NCBI RefSeq assembly: GCF_900188445.1
Contig: NZ_FZOR01000003.1
Span: 124,001-188,000 of the forward strand
DNA length: 64,000 bases
Source of the DNA: Actinomadura meyerae
GTDB lineage: Bacteria; Actinomycetota; Actinomycetes; Streptosporangiales; Streptosporangiaceae
Reading direction: 5' to 3'
Below the pieces are notes generated by a model. That model did no database searches. It was given only the letters and a program-made list of their open reading frames with translations, and was not told where the DNA came from. The position numbers and the translations under genes were made by a program. Positions 38,667 through 47,733 of this stretch are shown here, piece after piece (positions within the stretch are counted from its first letter, which is position 1; each line of letters opens with the position of its first letter).

Positions 38667-38864
38667 TCAGGTCAGCGCGGGTTCGCGGTCCTTCACCGCG
38701 AGCGACATCACATCGTCGTCCGTCGCCGTCGCAAGCGCGTCGTTCTCCGCCTGGAGCCGTACGAGTTCGGCCTCCAGGTCACGTACGCGCTGCTGCAGGC
38801 GCCGCATCTCCGCGACCATCCGGGGGTCGGGACCGCCGACGTGGCCGAGTAGAGCCTTCGCCAT
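38667..38864 (-). CDS. Small conserved coiled-coil protein
   Basis: A 65-residue protein starting MAKALLGHVGGPDPRMVAEM, followed by a heptad-rich helix MRRLQQRVRDLEAELVRLQAENDAL and a short acidic tail. I recall near-identical small proteins in Streptomyces and other actinomycetes, so it is probably genuine and conserved; no function is established. GGAGG lies about ten bases before ATG, a TTGACC (38971-38966, minus) about 100 bases upstream may be part of its promoter, and a strong terminator follows the stop, so it appears to be a single-gene transcript. Confidence 0.8.
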   Translation of the reverse strand: MAKALLGHVGGPDPRMVAEMRRLQQRVRDLEAELVRLQAENDALATATDDDVMSLAVKDREPALT

Positions 38865-39042
38865 GACTAAGGGTCCTCCACGCTGAGTAACCAGCAGGGA
38901 TCGCGCACGAGAAGCACATGAAGTTCGGTGCGCGTACCATCTAGAGTCGCACCGGCCGGTGTCCTGGTCAAGCCGCACATCACAGGCCGGTAACAACCTT
39001 CCTCTACTAGTTTAGCAGGTACAAACCGGAACTCCCTACTCG

Positions 39043-39336
39043 TCACCGCTCCACGAAGCCGGCGGCCTCGCCGCGCGGTGCGCTCCAGCGCTCGGTGACG
39101 CCGGTGACCTTGCCGGGGCGGCCCGCGACGCCGTCCCCGCGCAGCAGTTCGAGCAGTTCGCGGCACTTGCTGCGCGGGCCCTCGGCCACGACCTCGACGC
39201 GGCCGTCGCTCAGGTTCGCGGCGCTGCCGGCCAGGCCGAGCTCCAGCGCCCGCGACCGCACCCACCAGCGGAAACCGACGCCCTGCACGCGCCCGCGCAC
39301 CCAGGCCGTGAGCCGCGCCCTCTCCTCGTCGTCCAT
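39043..39336 (-). CDS. acyP: Acylphosphatase
   Basis: A small enzyme (97 residues) that hydrolyses acyl phosphates such as acetyl or carbamoyl phosphate. The active-site motif is [20 protein letters not shown] (the arginine of GFRWW) and [13 protein letters not shown] supplies the conserved asparagine. ATG at 39336 is used; a GTG directly before it is an alternative. It follows mutM on the same strand with a 12-base gap. acyP beside mutM, rnc and smc is the usual actinomycete order. Confidence 0.9.
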   Translation of the reverse strand: MDDEERARLTAWVRGRVQGVGFRWWVRSRALELGLAGSAANLSDGRVEVVAEGPRSKCRELLELLRGDGVAGRPGKVTGVTERWSAPRGEAAGFVER

Positions 39337-39348
39337 CACGCGAGAACC

Positions 39349-40227
39349 CTAGTGGCGCGCCCGCCTGGGGCGCGGCTGGCACACCGGGCAGCTGTAGGAC
39401 GAACGGTTCATGAACTCTTCGCGGCGGATCGGCGACCCGCAGCGGCGGCAGGGCTCGTCGCGGCGGCCGTAGGCGTCCAGGGAGCGTTCGAAGTAGCCGC
39501 TCTCGCCGTTCACGTTGACGTACAGGCTGTCGAAGGACGTGCCGCCGACCGCGAGGGCGGCGCTCATGACCTCCTGCGCGGCCTCCAGGACGCGCGTGGC
39601 CTCCGCCCGGGTCATCGTCTCGGTGGGGCGCGCCCAGTGGAGCCTGGCCCGCCACAGCGCCTCGTCGGCGTAGATGTTGCCGACGCCGCTGATCAGCGAC
39701 TGATCGAGCAGGGCCCGCTTGATCCCGGTCTTCCGGCGCCGCAGGGCGCGGAAGAACGCCTCCGGGTCGAAGGCGTCCTCCAGCGGGTCGGGGGCGATGT
39801 GGACGATCGGCTGCGGGACGAGCGAGCCGGCGGAGTGCGCGTCCGGGACGAGGTCGGTGAGCATCAGGTGCCCGAAGGTCCGCTGGTCGACGAAGCGCAG
39901 GTCGTGGCCGCCGTCGGTGAAGGCGGCCCGGACGCGCAGGTGCTTCTCCCGCTCGCGGGCGGGGTCGCCGACGAGCAGCTGCCCGCTCATGCCGAGGTGG
40001 CAGAGCACCGCCTCGGCCTCGCCGTCGAGCGGGATCCACAGGTACTTGCCGCGGCGGCGGGGCGCCCGCAGCGCGCGTCCGGCGAGCCGGGCGGCGAAGT
40101 CGGCGGGGCCCGCCTCGTGGCGGCGCACCGAGCGGGGGTGCAGCACCTCCGCGGACGCGACGGTCCGGCCGGTCGTCCACTGCTCGAGGCCCCGCCGGAC
40201 GACCTCGACCTCGGGCAGCTCAGGCAC
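39349..40227 (-). CDS. mutM: Formamidopyrimidine-DNA glycosylase
   Basis: MutM (Fpg) removes 8-oxoguanine and cleaves the abasic site. The 292-residue protein begins [16 protein letters not shown] after the initiator; Pro2 is the nucleophile and Glu3 follows. It has the H2TH region ([27 protein letters not shown]) and a C-terminal zinc finger [13 protein letters not shown]...YSCPVC. It ends with a basic tail PRPRRARH. The GTG start overlaps the rnc stop by eight bases (GTGCCTGA). It is coupled to RNase III, as commonly seen in actinobacteria. Confidence 0.95.
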   Translation of the reverse strand: MPELPEVEVVRRGLEQWTTGRTVASAEVLHPRSVRRHEAGPADFAARLAGRALRAPRRRGKYLWIPLDGEAEAVLCHLGMSGQLLVGDPAREREKHLRVRAAFTDGGHDLRFVDQRTFGHLMLTDLVPDAHSAGSLVPQPIVHIAPDPLEDAFDPEAFFRALRRRKTGIKRALLDQSLISGVGNIYADEALWRARLHWARPTETMTRAEATRVLEAAQEVMSAALAVGGTSFDSLYVNVNGESGYFERSLDAYGRRDEPCRRCGSPIRREEFMNRSSYSCPVCQPRPRRARH

Positions 40228-40978
40228 CGGCCTGGGCCGCCTCGCCGGCCTCGTCGCCCGCGTCCCGCGCCACGACGAGCGCGCGGATCTCGTTCCAGGC
40301 GGCCTCGGCGGCGTGCTGCTCGGCCTCCTTCTTGCTGCGGCCCTCGCCCGAGCCGTAGGTCTTCCCGCCGACCCGCACGGACGCGCGGAACGTCTTCTGG
40401 TGGTCGGGGCCGCTCTCGGCGACGTGGTACTCGGGGACGCCGAGCTCCTCCACGGCCGTGAGCTCCTGCAGCGAGGTCTTCCAGTCCAGCCCGGCGCCGA
40501 GCCCCGCCGAGCGGGTGATCAGCGCGTCGAAGAGCCGGTGGACGAGGGCGGACGCCTCGTCGAGGCCGCGGTCCAGGTAGACGGCGCCGATCAGCGCCTC
40601 CAGGGTGTCGGCGAGGATCGAGGCCTTGTCGCGGCCGCCGGTGCCCTCCTCGCCCCGGCCGAGCCGGATGTGGGCGCCGACGCCGAGGCCGCGGGCGACG
40701 CCCGCGAGGGCGCGCATGTTGACCACGGCGGCGCGCAGCTTGGCCAGCTGCCCCTCGGGCAGGTCGGGGTGGCCGCGGAACAGGGTGTCGGTGACGACGA
40801 GCCCGAGCACCGAGTCGCCGAGGAACTCCAGGCGCTCGTTGGTGGGCAGGCCGCCGTTCTCGTAGGCGTACGAACGGTGCGTCAGGGCACGTTCGAGCAG
40901 TTCGCCGTCGACTTCGACGCCGAGCGCGGCGGTCAGTTCCGCCCGGTCCGGCGTGGGTGCGCTCCTCTTGGCGCTCAC
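40220..40978 (-). CDS. rnc: Ribonuclease III
   Basis: RNase III cuts double-stranded RNA, including rRNA precursors. The 252-residue protein has the signature [39 protein letters not shown] with the catalytic acids, and a C-terminal dsRNA-binding domain ([39 protein letters not shown]). GTG at 40978 has GAGGAGG five bases upstream. It ends in an Ala/Glu-rich tail. It overlaps mutM downstream; a 282-base gap without a visible gene separates it from rpmF. Confidence 0.95.
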   Translation of the reverse strand: MSAKRSAPTPDRAELTAALGVEVDGELLERALTHRSYAYENGGLPTNERLEFLGDSVLGLVVTDTLFRGHPDLPEGQLAKLRAAVVNMRALAGVARGLGVGAHIRLGRGEEGTGGRDKASILADTLEALIGAVYLDRGLDEASALVHRLFDALITRSAGLGAGLDWKTSLQELTAVEELGVPEYHVAESGPDHQKTFRASVRVGGKTYGSGEGRSKKEAEQHAAEAAWNEIRALVVARDAGDEAGEAAQAGA

Positions 40979-41260
40979 GGGCCCTCCTCGCAGGCCGTGC
41001 ACCGCGCATGGCGCGGTCGCTGGTGCGGCGCGCCGGCCGGGACGGCCGGGACGGCGAGGACGCGCGGTGAGGAGGATGTCCGCGAAGACGAGGTGCGCGC
41101 CGGTCGGCTGATCCCGGCGTGCACCACGGCTCCGGGCGCGGTCTCCGCACCGGTCACCACGCCGACGTCGCGCGCCGGGGTGGTCGGGGTGGTGTCCGTC
41201 CCGCACCGTGGGGGGCGGGCCGCGCCGCGCGCGGATCCGCCCCCCAGGATGCGAGAAGAC

Positions 41261-41440
41261 TCAGGCCGACGGGGTGATGACCTGCCGCCGGTCGTAGGTG
41301 CCGCACGTCGCGCACGCGGTGTGCGGCAGCTTGTGGTCGCGGCACGTCGGGCACTCGACCAGGTTCGGCGCCGCGGTCTTCCACTGCGCGCGCCGGTGCC
41401 GCGTGTTGCTGCGCGACTTCTTCCGCTTCGGGACGGCCAC
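41261..41440 (-). CDS. rpmF: 50S ribosomal protein L32
   Basis: A 59-residue ribosomal protein with the opening AVPKRKKSRSNTRHRRAQWK and a zinc ribbon, CPTCRDHKLPHTACATCG, which retains four cysteines (C+ form). GTG at 41440 is two bases after the yceD stop, and the GTG-to-yceD gap is one base, so they are coupled; yceD-rpmF is the usual order. Zinc dependence of L32 paralogues is known in actinomycetes; here the canonical C+ form is seen. Confidence 0.96.
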   Translation of the reverse strand: MAVPKRKKSRSNTRHRRAQWKTAAPNLVECPTCRDHKLPHTACATCGTYDRRQVITPSA

Positions 41441-41441
41441 G

Positions 41442-42032
41442 TCAGCCCTCCTGCTTTCCTTCTCGTCGGTCGAATCCACGGGTGCCGGAGCTCCCGTTCC
41501 CCCGGTCGGGGTTCGCCGGCGCCAAGTCGCCGGCGAGGTCCTGCAGCGCCGCCCACCGGGGGTCGGCGACGTCGTGGCGGTGCCCAGGCTCGACGTCCGC
41601 GAGCCGCGCACCGCAGTCCGGGCACAGGCCCGGGCAGTCGTCCCGGCACAGCGGGGACAGCGGCAGCGCGAGCACCACCGCGTCCCGCAGGACCGGTTCG
41701 AGGTCGATGAGGTCGCCCTCGAGGCGGAGCTCGTCGTCGTCGGCGTTCCCGCCCGAGCGGGTGTCGTCGTAGACGAAGAGCTCCTGGAAGTCCGCCTCGA
41801 AGGTCGAGGCGATCGGGTCGAGGCAGCGGGAGCACTCCCCCTCCAGGGGGACCGTCGCCGTGCCGGTGACGAGCACCCCCTCCAGCACCGCCTCGAGCCG
41901 GAGGTCCAGCTCGATCGCGGCGCCCTCGGGGACGCCCACCATCTCGACGCCGAAGTTCTCCGGTGCCGGCACGGTCGGGTGCTCCTCGCGCGACGATCCC
42001 GGCTGCCGGCCCAGAGCTCGGGTGTCGAGCAC
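41442..42032 (-). CDS. yceD: YceD/DUF177 family protein
   Basis: A 196-residue YceD-family protein; it always precedes rpmF and in plants and E. coli is linked to 23S rRNA accumulation. Conserved parts are VLVTGTATVPLEGECSRCLDP, LFVYDD, LEGDLIDLEPVLRDAVVLALPLSPLCRDDCPGLCPDCG and the acidic linker. Cysteine pairs (CSRC and CRDDCPGLCPDC) suggest a zinc-binding element in this lineage. The C-terminal 35 residues are Gly/Asp/Arg-rich and unconserved. GTG at 42032 starts it. Confidence 0.9.
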   Translation of the reverse strand: MLDTRALGRQPGSSREEHPTVPAPENFGVEMVGVPEGAAIELDLRLEAVLEGVLVTGTATVPLEGECSRCLDPIASTFEADFQELFVYDDTRSGGNADDDELRLEGDLIDLEPVLRDAVVLALPLSPLCRDDCPGLCPDCGARLADVEPGHRHDVADPRWAALQDLAGDLAPANPDRGNGSSGTRGFDRREGKQEG

Positions 42033-42182
42033 GAGAGGGGCGTTGGGGTCGAGGCGTGTCAGCGGATTCCCTGCTTTCGTGAGGCATGGTGAACGGCGGC
42101 CGCCGTTGATGGCCGATGTCCCAGGGTACCGAACGCGGGGCGGTGACCCAACTCGCGCCCCGTCCGCCCGCCGCCCGGGGGC

Positions 42183-42665
42183 TCAGCCCTCCTGCTGCAG
42201 GCGCTCCACGAGGCGGGCGTGGACGCTGTCGGGGACGAGCCCGGAGATGTCCCCGCCGAACTTCACGACCTCCTTCATGAGGCTGGAGGACAGGAAGGCG
42301 TACTCCGGGTTCGTCGCCATGAACAGCGTCTCCACGCCGGCGATCCGGTGGTTCATCTGGGCCATCTGCAGCTCGTACTCGTAGTCGCTGACGGCCCGCA
42401 GGCCCCGGACGATGACCGGGATGTCCTGCTCCTTGCAGTAGTCGACGGTGAGCCCGTAGAACTTGTCCACCTTGACGTTGCCGTACTCCGCGGTGACCTC
42501 GGCGATCATGTCGGCGCGCTCGTCCACGGTGAACAGGCTCTTCTTGTTCTTGTTGATCAGCACCGCGACGACCACCTCGTCGTACAGACGGGAGGCGCGG
42601 CTGATGATGTCGAGATGCCCGTTGGTGACGGGGTCGAACGATCCCGGACAGACGACACGGCGCAC
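42183..42665 (-). CDS. coaD: Phosphopantetheine adenylyltransferase
   Basis: CoaD joins 4'-phosphopantetheine and ATP to form dephospho-CoA. The 160-residue product has the HxGH-type nucleotidyltransferase motif in CPGSFDPVTNGHLDII, then VAVLINKNKKSLFTVDERA, VIVRGLRAVSDYEYELQMAQMN and FMATNPEYAFLSSSLMKEV with the catalytic Arg/Ser residues. GTG at 42665 (RRVVCPGSF) gives the exact family length; the in-frame stretch up to 42716 is probably untranslated. It is upstream of yceD with a 150-base gap and downstream of the penicillin-binding protein gene. Confidence 0.95.
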   Translation of the reverse strand: MRRVVCPGSFDPVTNGHLDIISRASRLYDEVVVAVLINKNKKSLFTVDERADMIAEVTAEYGNVKVDKFYGLTVDYCKEQDIPVIVRGLRAVSDYEYELQMAQMNHRIAGVETLFMATNPEYAFLSSSLMKEVVKFGGDISGLVPDSVHARLVERLQQEG

Positions 42666-42803
42666 GGCGCGAACCCCTTCGGTCCCGGTTTCTGACCTGC
42701 GGCGTGAACGTACCAAATCGCATTCGGCCCGGTTTCACCCGGGCTCGCCCGGTCGCCCGGACGCCCGTCCGGCGGCCGTCCGCGGGCCCTTCCGGCGCGC
42801 CGC

Positions 42804-44261
42804 TCAGTCGCCGAGGGCCTTGAGGATCCTGGCCGCGATCGGGCCCGACTCGATGCCGTATCCGGGCGCCTCGGTCATCACCGCGACCGCGTACTTCGGG
42901 TCGTCCCCCGGCCCGAAGCCGATGAACCAGCGGTCGTTGTAGGCGGCGCCCTCGACGTCGGCGGTGCCGGTCTTGCCGCCGGTGACGGACGACCCCTTCA
43001 GCGTCTTGCCCGTGCCCCGGTCGACGACGGCCTTCATCATCCGCCGCATCTGCTCGGCCTGCCCGGACGTCAGCGCCCGCCCCAGCCGCTTCGGGGAGAT
43101 CGTGTCGACCGTGCGGCCGTTGGGGGCGCGCAGCTTGTCGATGAGGTGCGGGCGCATGACCTCCCCGTCGTTGAGGACGCCGGCCGCGACCATCGCCATC
43201 TGCAGCGGGCTGGCGACCGTGCTGCCCTGCCCGATGGAGCCGAGCGCGCTGAGGGACGGCTGGTCGGTCTCCGGGAACGAGCTGGTGGCGCTCCGCAGGC
43301 CGTCGGCGTACTCGACGGGGTCGCCGAACCCGAACCCGCCGGCCGCCTCGTGGACGGCGCCGTTGCCGGGCTCCTCCGCGCCCATGAACGCGAACGTGGT
43401 GTTGCAGGACTGCGCGTACGCCTCGTCCAGCGGGATCCGGGGGAGGTCGCAGGACCCGCCGATGTCGCCCGCGTCGTTGTTGATCGCCTGCCCGGCGCCG
43501 GGCGGCCGGTAGCTGCGCCCCGCCTTGACCTGCGAGCCCGCGGTGGCGCCCGCCTTCAGCGCGGCCGCGGCGACGACGGTCTTGAACGTGGAGCCGGGCG
43601 GGAAGACCTCCCGCGTGGCCTTGTCGAGCAGCGGCTTCAGCTTCTCGCCGTTGAGCCGCTCGAACGCCCGCACCGCCTTCTGCCGGTCGAGCGTCGAGAC
43701 CTCGTCCGGGTCGTAGGACGGCGTGGACGCCAGCACTCGGATCGCGCCCGTCTTCGCGTCCAGGACCACGGCCGCGGCGCGGCGGGCGCCGCTGGAGGCG
43801 AGCGCGGTGTAGGCGGCGCGCTGCGCGCCGACGTCGATGGTCGCCTCGACGGTCCCGCCGGGGACGTGGTTGCCGACGAGCTTGTCGACGAAGTTGGTGG
43901 TGGCGAGGCGGTCGTCGGTGCCGTCCAGGAAGTGGTTCGCGGCGCTCTCCAGGCCGGTCTGGGAGAACACCGAGAAGTAGCCGGTGACCGGCGCGAACAC
44001 CTTGCCGTCCTTGTAGTGGCGCTGGTAGCGGCCGTCATCGAGCTTCCGCGACCAGGCGAGCCGCTCGCCGCCCGCCACGATCGGGCCCCGGTCGATCTTG
44101 AAGCGGTCCTCGAACTGGCGGGCGTTGAGCGAGTCGTCCCGCAGGTCCTGCGCCTGGAAGCCCTGTACGTAGGTGATGTTCGCCATCAGGGCGATGGCCA
44201 TGACCAGGGCGACGACCCAGGTGCGTCCCAGCGCGCGGTCGAGTCCGGGCTTCATGGGCAT
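42804..44261 (-). CDS. PbpA-type class B penicillin-binding protein
   Basis: A 485-residue class B transpeptidase that cross-links peptidoglycan. A membrane helix (TWVVALVMAIALMANITYV) is followed by the PBP-dimer domain (KIDRGPIVAGGERLAWS, APVTGYFSVFSQTGLE) and the transpeptidase. Motifs: S224-T-F-K227 (PPGSTFK), S285-C-N287 (AQSCNTTF) and K430-T-G (GGKTGTADVEG). The domain order and RGPIVAGG-like opening resemble PbpA of M. tuberculosis, which lies with rodA and pknAB near the origin; this copy is between rsmD and coaD. The N-terminal MPMK may allow start at residue 3. Confidence 0.85.
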   Translation of the reverse strand: MPMKPGLDRALGRTWVVALVMAIALMANITYVQGFQAQDLRDDSLNARQFEDRFKIDRGPIVAGGERLAWSRKLDDGRYQRHYKDGKVFAPVTGYFSVFSQTGLESAANHFLDGTDDRLATTNFVDKLVGNHVPGGTVEATIDVGAQRAAYTALASSGARRAAAVVLDAKTGAIRVLASTPSYDPDEVSTLDRQKAVRAFERLNGEKLKPLLDKATREVFPPGSTFKTVVAAAALKAGATAGSQVKAGRSYRPPGAGQAINNDAGDIGGSCDLPRIPLDEAYAQSCNTTFAFMGAEEPGNGAVHEAAGGFGFGDPVEYADGLRSATSSFPETDQPSLSALGSIGQGSTVASPLQMAMVAAGVLNDGEVMRPHLIDKLRAPNGRTVDTISPKRLGRALTSGQAEQMRRMMKAVVDRGTGKTLKGSSVTGGKTGTADVEGAAYNDRWFIGFGPGDDPKYAVAVMTEAPGYGIESGPIAARILKALGD

Positions 44262-44285
44262 GCCTTTACCCGATCTCCCTCCCGA

Positions 44286-44852
44286 TCAACGGCCGGCGGC
44301 GCGGCCGTACCAGAAAAGCGCCTCGCCGTAACGCCTCTCGCGCTCCGCTTCGTACCCGTCGGGCCAGGTCAGCGCGGGTCCGCGGGAGGCGCGCTCGACG
44401 ACGACGAGGGCGTCCGGGGCGGCCCAGCCGTGGTCGCGCAGGTCCTCCAGGAGAGCGGTGACGGCCGCGTCCGCCAGCGCGTACGGCGGGTCGGCGAAGA
44501 TCAGGTCGTAGGGCTCGCCGGGCCCGCGCCGGACGAGCCGCTCCACCTTCTCGGGGCAGGGCACGGCGCCGGGCAGCCCGAGCGCGTCCGCGTTCTGCCG
44601 GATGACCCGCATCGCGCGCGGATGCGACTCGACCAGCAGCGCGTGCGCGGCGCCCCGCGACAGCGCCTCGAACCCGACCGCGCCGGACCCCGCGTACAGG
44701 TCGGCGACGCGCAGCCCGTCCAGCGGGCCGAGGAGGGCGAGGACGGTGGAGAACAGGCCCTCCCGGGCGCGGTCGCTGGTCGGCCTGGTGTCCCGTCCCG
44801 GCGGGACGGCCAGCCGCCGCCCGCCCGCACTGCCCGCGATGACCCTGCTCAC
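44286..44852 (-). CDS. rsmD: 16S rRNA (guanine-966-N2)-methyltransferase RsmD
   Basis: A 188-residue SAM-dependent methyltransferase of 16S rRNA. It shows VIAGSAGGRRLAVPPGRDTRPTSDRAREGLF, the SAM motif VADLYAGSGAVGFEALSRG, and the catalytic FADPPYALAD with the N-methyltransferase D-P-P-Y motif. It lies downstream of recG (with a kinase gene and surface protein intervening) and just upstream of the PBP gene with a 24-base gap; coaD follows two genes later, as in other actinomycetes (rsmD-coaD). The ATG at 44852 gives the standard start MSRVIAG. Confidence 0.94.
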   Translation of the reverse strand: MSRVIAGSAGGRRLAVPPGRDTRPTSDRAREGLFSTVLALLGPLDGLRVADLYAGSGAVGFEALSRGAAHALLVESHPRAMRVIRQNADALGLPGAVPCPEKVERLVRRGPGEPYDLIFADPPYALADAAVTALLEDLRDHGWAAPDALVVVERASRGPALTWPDGYEAERERRYGEALFWYGRAAGR

Positions 44853-45052
44853 CCTCCCAGTATCGGGGGCCTTCTCCGCCGGTCGCGCATCCGGCGCGGT
44901 CCCCCGCCCGTCCGGCGGTTCGCGAAATGATGCACAACCCGCACCGGGACCTCTTGTGAACGTCTACCCAAATGACGCGAACGATGTTCACATCGACTAC
45001 GTCACGTGCAAGCGTGCTCGCAGGTTGTGCAATCCATCACTCAGGAGCACCT

Positions 45053-46042
45053 GTGCATCACGGTAGGAGACTGGCGGTGACGGCCGGGTCCGCGGTCCTC
45101 GGCTTCGCCGCCATGAGCGGCGTCTCGCACGCCGAGACCTCCACGCCCCTCGCCGACCTCGCGACCCCTCGGACGGCGGCCCAGCCGAAGCCGGCCCATC
45201 CGAAGATCGCCGATCTGAAAACCGCCCATCTCGAAAAGGCGAATACGCGAAAGGCTCCGGCCGAGAAGCCGCAGAGGCTGACCACGCTCAAGAAGGCAAA
45301 GACCCGGAAGGCTCCGGCGAAGGCATCGCCCGCGCCGAAGGCGAAGCCGGTGGTCCGGCTGCATGTCGGCGCCACGCTCGACTACGACGAGCGCACCCGG
45401 ACGGCGAGCGCCGGCCTCGACGTCGGCGCCGGCCTCGGCACGCCGGACGCCGGCGCGGGCGTCCGGCTGCGGGCGGGCGCGAGCGCGTCGCTGAGCGACG
45501 CCACGGTCAAGGCCGGAACGCGGCTGGACACCCGTGCCGCGTCGCCCGCGGGGAGCGCCGGGCTCTCCCTGTCGGCGAGCGCGACGGCGTCGGCGGGCCG
45601 GCGGCTCCTCAGCGCCGACGCCGATCTGGGTGCCTCGGTGGCTCCGGCCGGCGGCACACCCGTCTCGGTGGGCCTGTCGGCAGGCGCCTGCGTCGGCGGT
45701 GGCTGCGAGGCGCCGGCTCCGCCGACTCCCCCGACCCCGCCGGTGCCGCCCACGCCGCCGACCCCGCCCGTCCCGCCGTCGCCGCCGTCGCCTCCCGGCG
45801 AGCCGGCGCCTCCCGGCTCGTCACCCGAGCCGCCGTCGCTGCCGTCGTCCCCGGCACCGCCCGAGCTGCCGTCCGGCGGGGGCCTGGGCCCCGGCGCGAC
45901 CGCGGCGGAGTTCACCCCGCCGCAGGGGCTGCCCTTCACCGGCACCGACGCGCTGCCGCTGGTGGCGCTCGGCCTCGCCGCCATCGGCGCGGGCGGCGCC
46001 GCGGTGGCCGCGACCCGCAGGCGCCACGCCCGCGAGTCCTGA
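45053..46042 (+). CDS. Secreted LPFTG-type cell-surface protein
   Basis: A 329-residue exported protein. The signal peptide runs from HHGRRLAVTAGSAVLGFAAMSGVSHA with an AxA-like cleavage. Next is a Lys/Ala/Pro-rich region (about 45-100), then a Gly/Ala/Ser/Thr-rich domain with ASAGLDVGAGLG- and GASASLSDATV-type repeats, a Pro-rich stretch (PPTPP/PPVPP repeats), and a sorting signal LPFTG (293-297), a hydrophobic helix (PLVALGLAAIGAGGAAVA) and RRRHARES. It should be anchored by a class E-type sortase; the role is unknown. GTG at 45053 has AGGAG six bases upstream. TGTGAAC and GTTCACA arms flank its upstream region (44955-44992). Confidence 0.8.
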   Translation: MHHGRRLAVTAGSAVLGFAAMSGVSHAETSTPLADLATPRTAAQPKPAHPKIADLKTAHLEKANTRKAPAEKPQRLTTLKKAKTRKAPAKASPAPKAKPVVRLHVGATLDYDERTRTASAGLDVGAGLGTPDAGAGVRLRAGASASLSDATVKAGTRLDTRAASPAGSAGLSLSASATASAGRRLLSADADLGASVAPAGGTPVSVGLSAGACVGGGCEAPAPPTPPTPPVPPTPPTPPVPPSPPSPPGEPAPPGSSPEPPSLPSSPAPPELPSGGGLGPGATAAEFTPPQGLPFTGTDALPLVALGLAAIGAGGAAVAATRRRHARES

Positions 46043-46050
46043 ACCGTCCC

Positions 46051-46090
46051 CGCCGGAGGGGCGTCCCCGCGCGGGGGCGCCCCTCCGGCG
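46051..46090. terminator. Bidirectional hairpin between the LPFTG gene and the kinase
   Basis: Perfect 13-base arms CGCCGGAGGGGCG (46051-46063) and CGCCCCTCCGGCG (46078-46090), with a further CCCC/GGGG pairing in the loop, lie between two convergent genes. It is a strong bidirectional terminator candidate. Confidence 0.8.
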
Positions 46091-46092
46091 CG

Positions 46093-47733
46093 TCAGAGCA
46101 CCTCGGACCTCGCGACCCTCCATCCGCCGCCCGCCCGTTCGAGCAGCAGGCGGCGGACCTCGACGGCGTCGCCGTCGGTGCAGCCGCCCTTGCACGCGCC
46201 GACCAGCACCAGCGCCGCGACCCGCCGCTCCCGCCCGCCCGCGCGCAGGCCGACCTCCAGCGGGGTCCCGCGCGCCACGGCCGGGTCGCGGGACACCGCC
46301 TCGACCGCTTCCCTGGCCCGCGCGCCCGGCCAGGTCGCGCCGGACATGTCGGCGCGGGGCGAGCCCGCCTTCAGCGAGTACAGGCTGTCGATCAGCCACC
46401 CGCCCCCCTGCTTGACCATGGTCGCGCGCATCGGGTCCTGGAGGCGGGACGGGTCGGCGTTCTCGGCGCGCACCGTCCGCCGGACGTACGACAGGACGGT
46501 GACCCTGCCGGGCGCGGCGGACACGACGGCCGCGTCGACGACGGCCGCGGAGACCGAGCCCTTCTTGTCGGTCAGCTCCTCGCGGTAATCACGCGTCGCG
46601 AGCTGCCGGTCGTAGTCGGCGCCGTACCGGGCCGTGGACGCCCGGTGCGCCGCCGCCACGTCCTGGTCGAACCGGGCGTGGTCGAAGCTGAGCACCGTCT
46701 CGATCGCGCGGGTCGCGGGCGCGACCGCCTCGGCCGCGGCGGCGGGCGGGGCCGCCGAGCCCGCCTCCGCCCGCGCGGGCGCCTCGCCGGAACCGTCCGC
46801 GAGCAGCGCCCAGGCCGTCCCGCCCGGATCGGTTCCGGCGGGCCGCGCGGGGGCCGGCGGCGGCACCCGCGCGTCCCCGGCGAAGTGGGCGCCGGTGCTG
46901 AGCGTTCCCTCGTCCTCGGCGGCGGCCTGCCCGCCGAGCAGGTCGAGCAGCACCCGCTGGGCCTCCGGGCGGCGCGCCGGGTCCTTGGCCAGGCAGGACG
47001 CGACGGCGCCGCGCAGCGAGTCCGGCAGCGCGGACAGGTCGGGCTCGTAGTTCAGGATCCGGTGGAACACCGCGGAGATCGTGTCGTTGCCGAACGGGTG
47101 CCGCCCCGTCGCCGCGAACAGCATCGTCGCCGCCCAGGTGAACATGTCGACGCCGGTGCCGAGCTCGCCGTCGTTCACCTGCTCGGGCGCCATGTAGGAC
47201 GGCGTCCCGACGACGCCGCTGCCCTTCGCCGCCGGGGCCCCGGCGATCCGCGCGATGCCGAAGTCGATGACGCGCGGGCCGTCCGGCCCCATCAGCACGT
47301 TGGACGGCTTGAAGTCGCGGTGCAGGATCCCCGCCCGGTGGATCGCCGCGAGCGCGGTCACGGTCCCGATCGCCAGCCGGTCCAGGTCGGTGCCGGTGCG
47401 CGGCCCGTGCTCGCGGACGAGCCCGCTGAGCGACGGCCCCGGGACGTACTCGCTCACCACGTACGGCAGGTCGCCGGAGATGTCGGCCTCGATCACCTGC
47501 GCCGTGCAGAACCCGGCGACCCGCCCGATCATCCGCATCTCGCGCTCGAACCGGGCCCGCCACTCGGGGCTGCGGCTGAACCGGTCGCGCAGCAGCTTCA
47601 CGGCGGCCCGCGTCCCGTCCTCGCGGCGCCCGAGGTAGACGACGCTCTGCCCGCCCTCGCCGAGCCGCCCGACCAGCTCGTACCGCCCGAGCCGCTCGGG
47701 GTCGCCGGGCGCCAGGGGGTCAACGGACGTCAT
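46093..47733 (-). CDS. Ser/Thr protein kinase with C-terminal NTF2-like domain
   Basis: A 546-residue protein. The kinase domain (about 16-275) has LGEGGQSVVYLG, catalytic-lysine AAVKLL (K46), LHRDFKPSN (D140, N145) and DFGIA (D157), and is PASTA-free. Residues about 290-370 are an Ala/Pro linker. The C-terminal part (VLSFDHARFDQDVAAAHRAS, VSAAPGRVTVLSYVRRTVR, DPMRATMVKQGGGWLIDSLYSL) resembles the NTF2-like domain of Mce-associated membrane proteins, but without the usual preceding membrane helix, so it looks cytosolic. ATG at 47733 has GGAGGAG upstream. The substrate is unknown. Confidence 0.85.
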   Translation of the reverse strand: MTSVDPLAPGDPERLGRYELVGRLGEGGQSVVYLGRREDGTRAAVKLLRDRFSRSPEWRARFEREMRMIGRVAGFCTAQVIEADISGDLPYVVSEYVPGPSLSGLVREHGPRTGTDLDRLAIGTVTALAAIHRAGILHRDFKPSNVLMGPDGPRVIDFGIARIAGAPAAKGSGVVGTPSYMAPEQVNDGELGTGVDMFTWAATMLFAATGRHPFGNDTISAVFHRILNYEPDLSALPDSLRGAVASCLAKDPARRPEAQRVLLDLLGGQAAAEDEGTLSTGAHFAGDARVPPPAPARPAGTDPGGTAWALLADGSGEAPARAEAGSAAPPAAAAEAVAPATRAIETVLSFDHARFDQDVAAAHRASTARYGADYDRQLATRDYREELTDKKGSVSAAVVDAAVVSAAPGRVTVLSYVRRTVRAENADPSRLQDPMRATMVKQGGGWLIDSLYSLKAGSPRADMSGATWPGARAREAVEAVSRDPAVARGTPLEVGLRAGGRERRVAALVLVGACKGGCTDGDAVEVRRLLLERAGGGWRVARSEVL

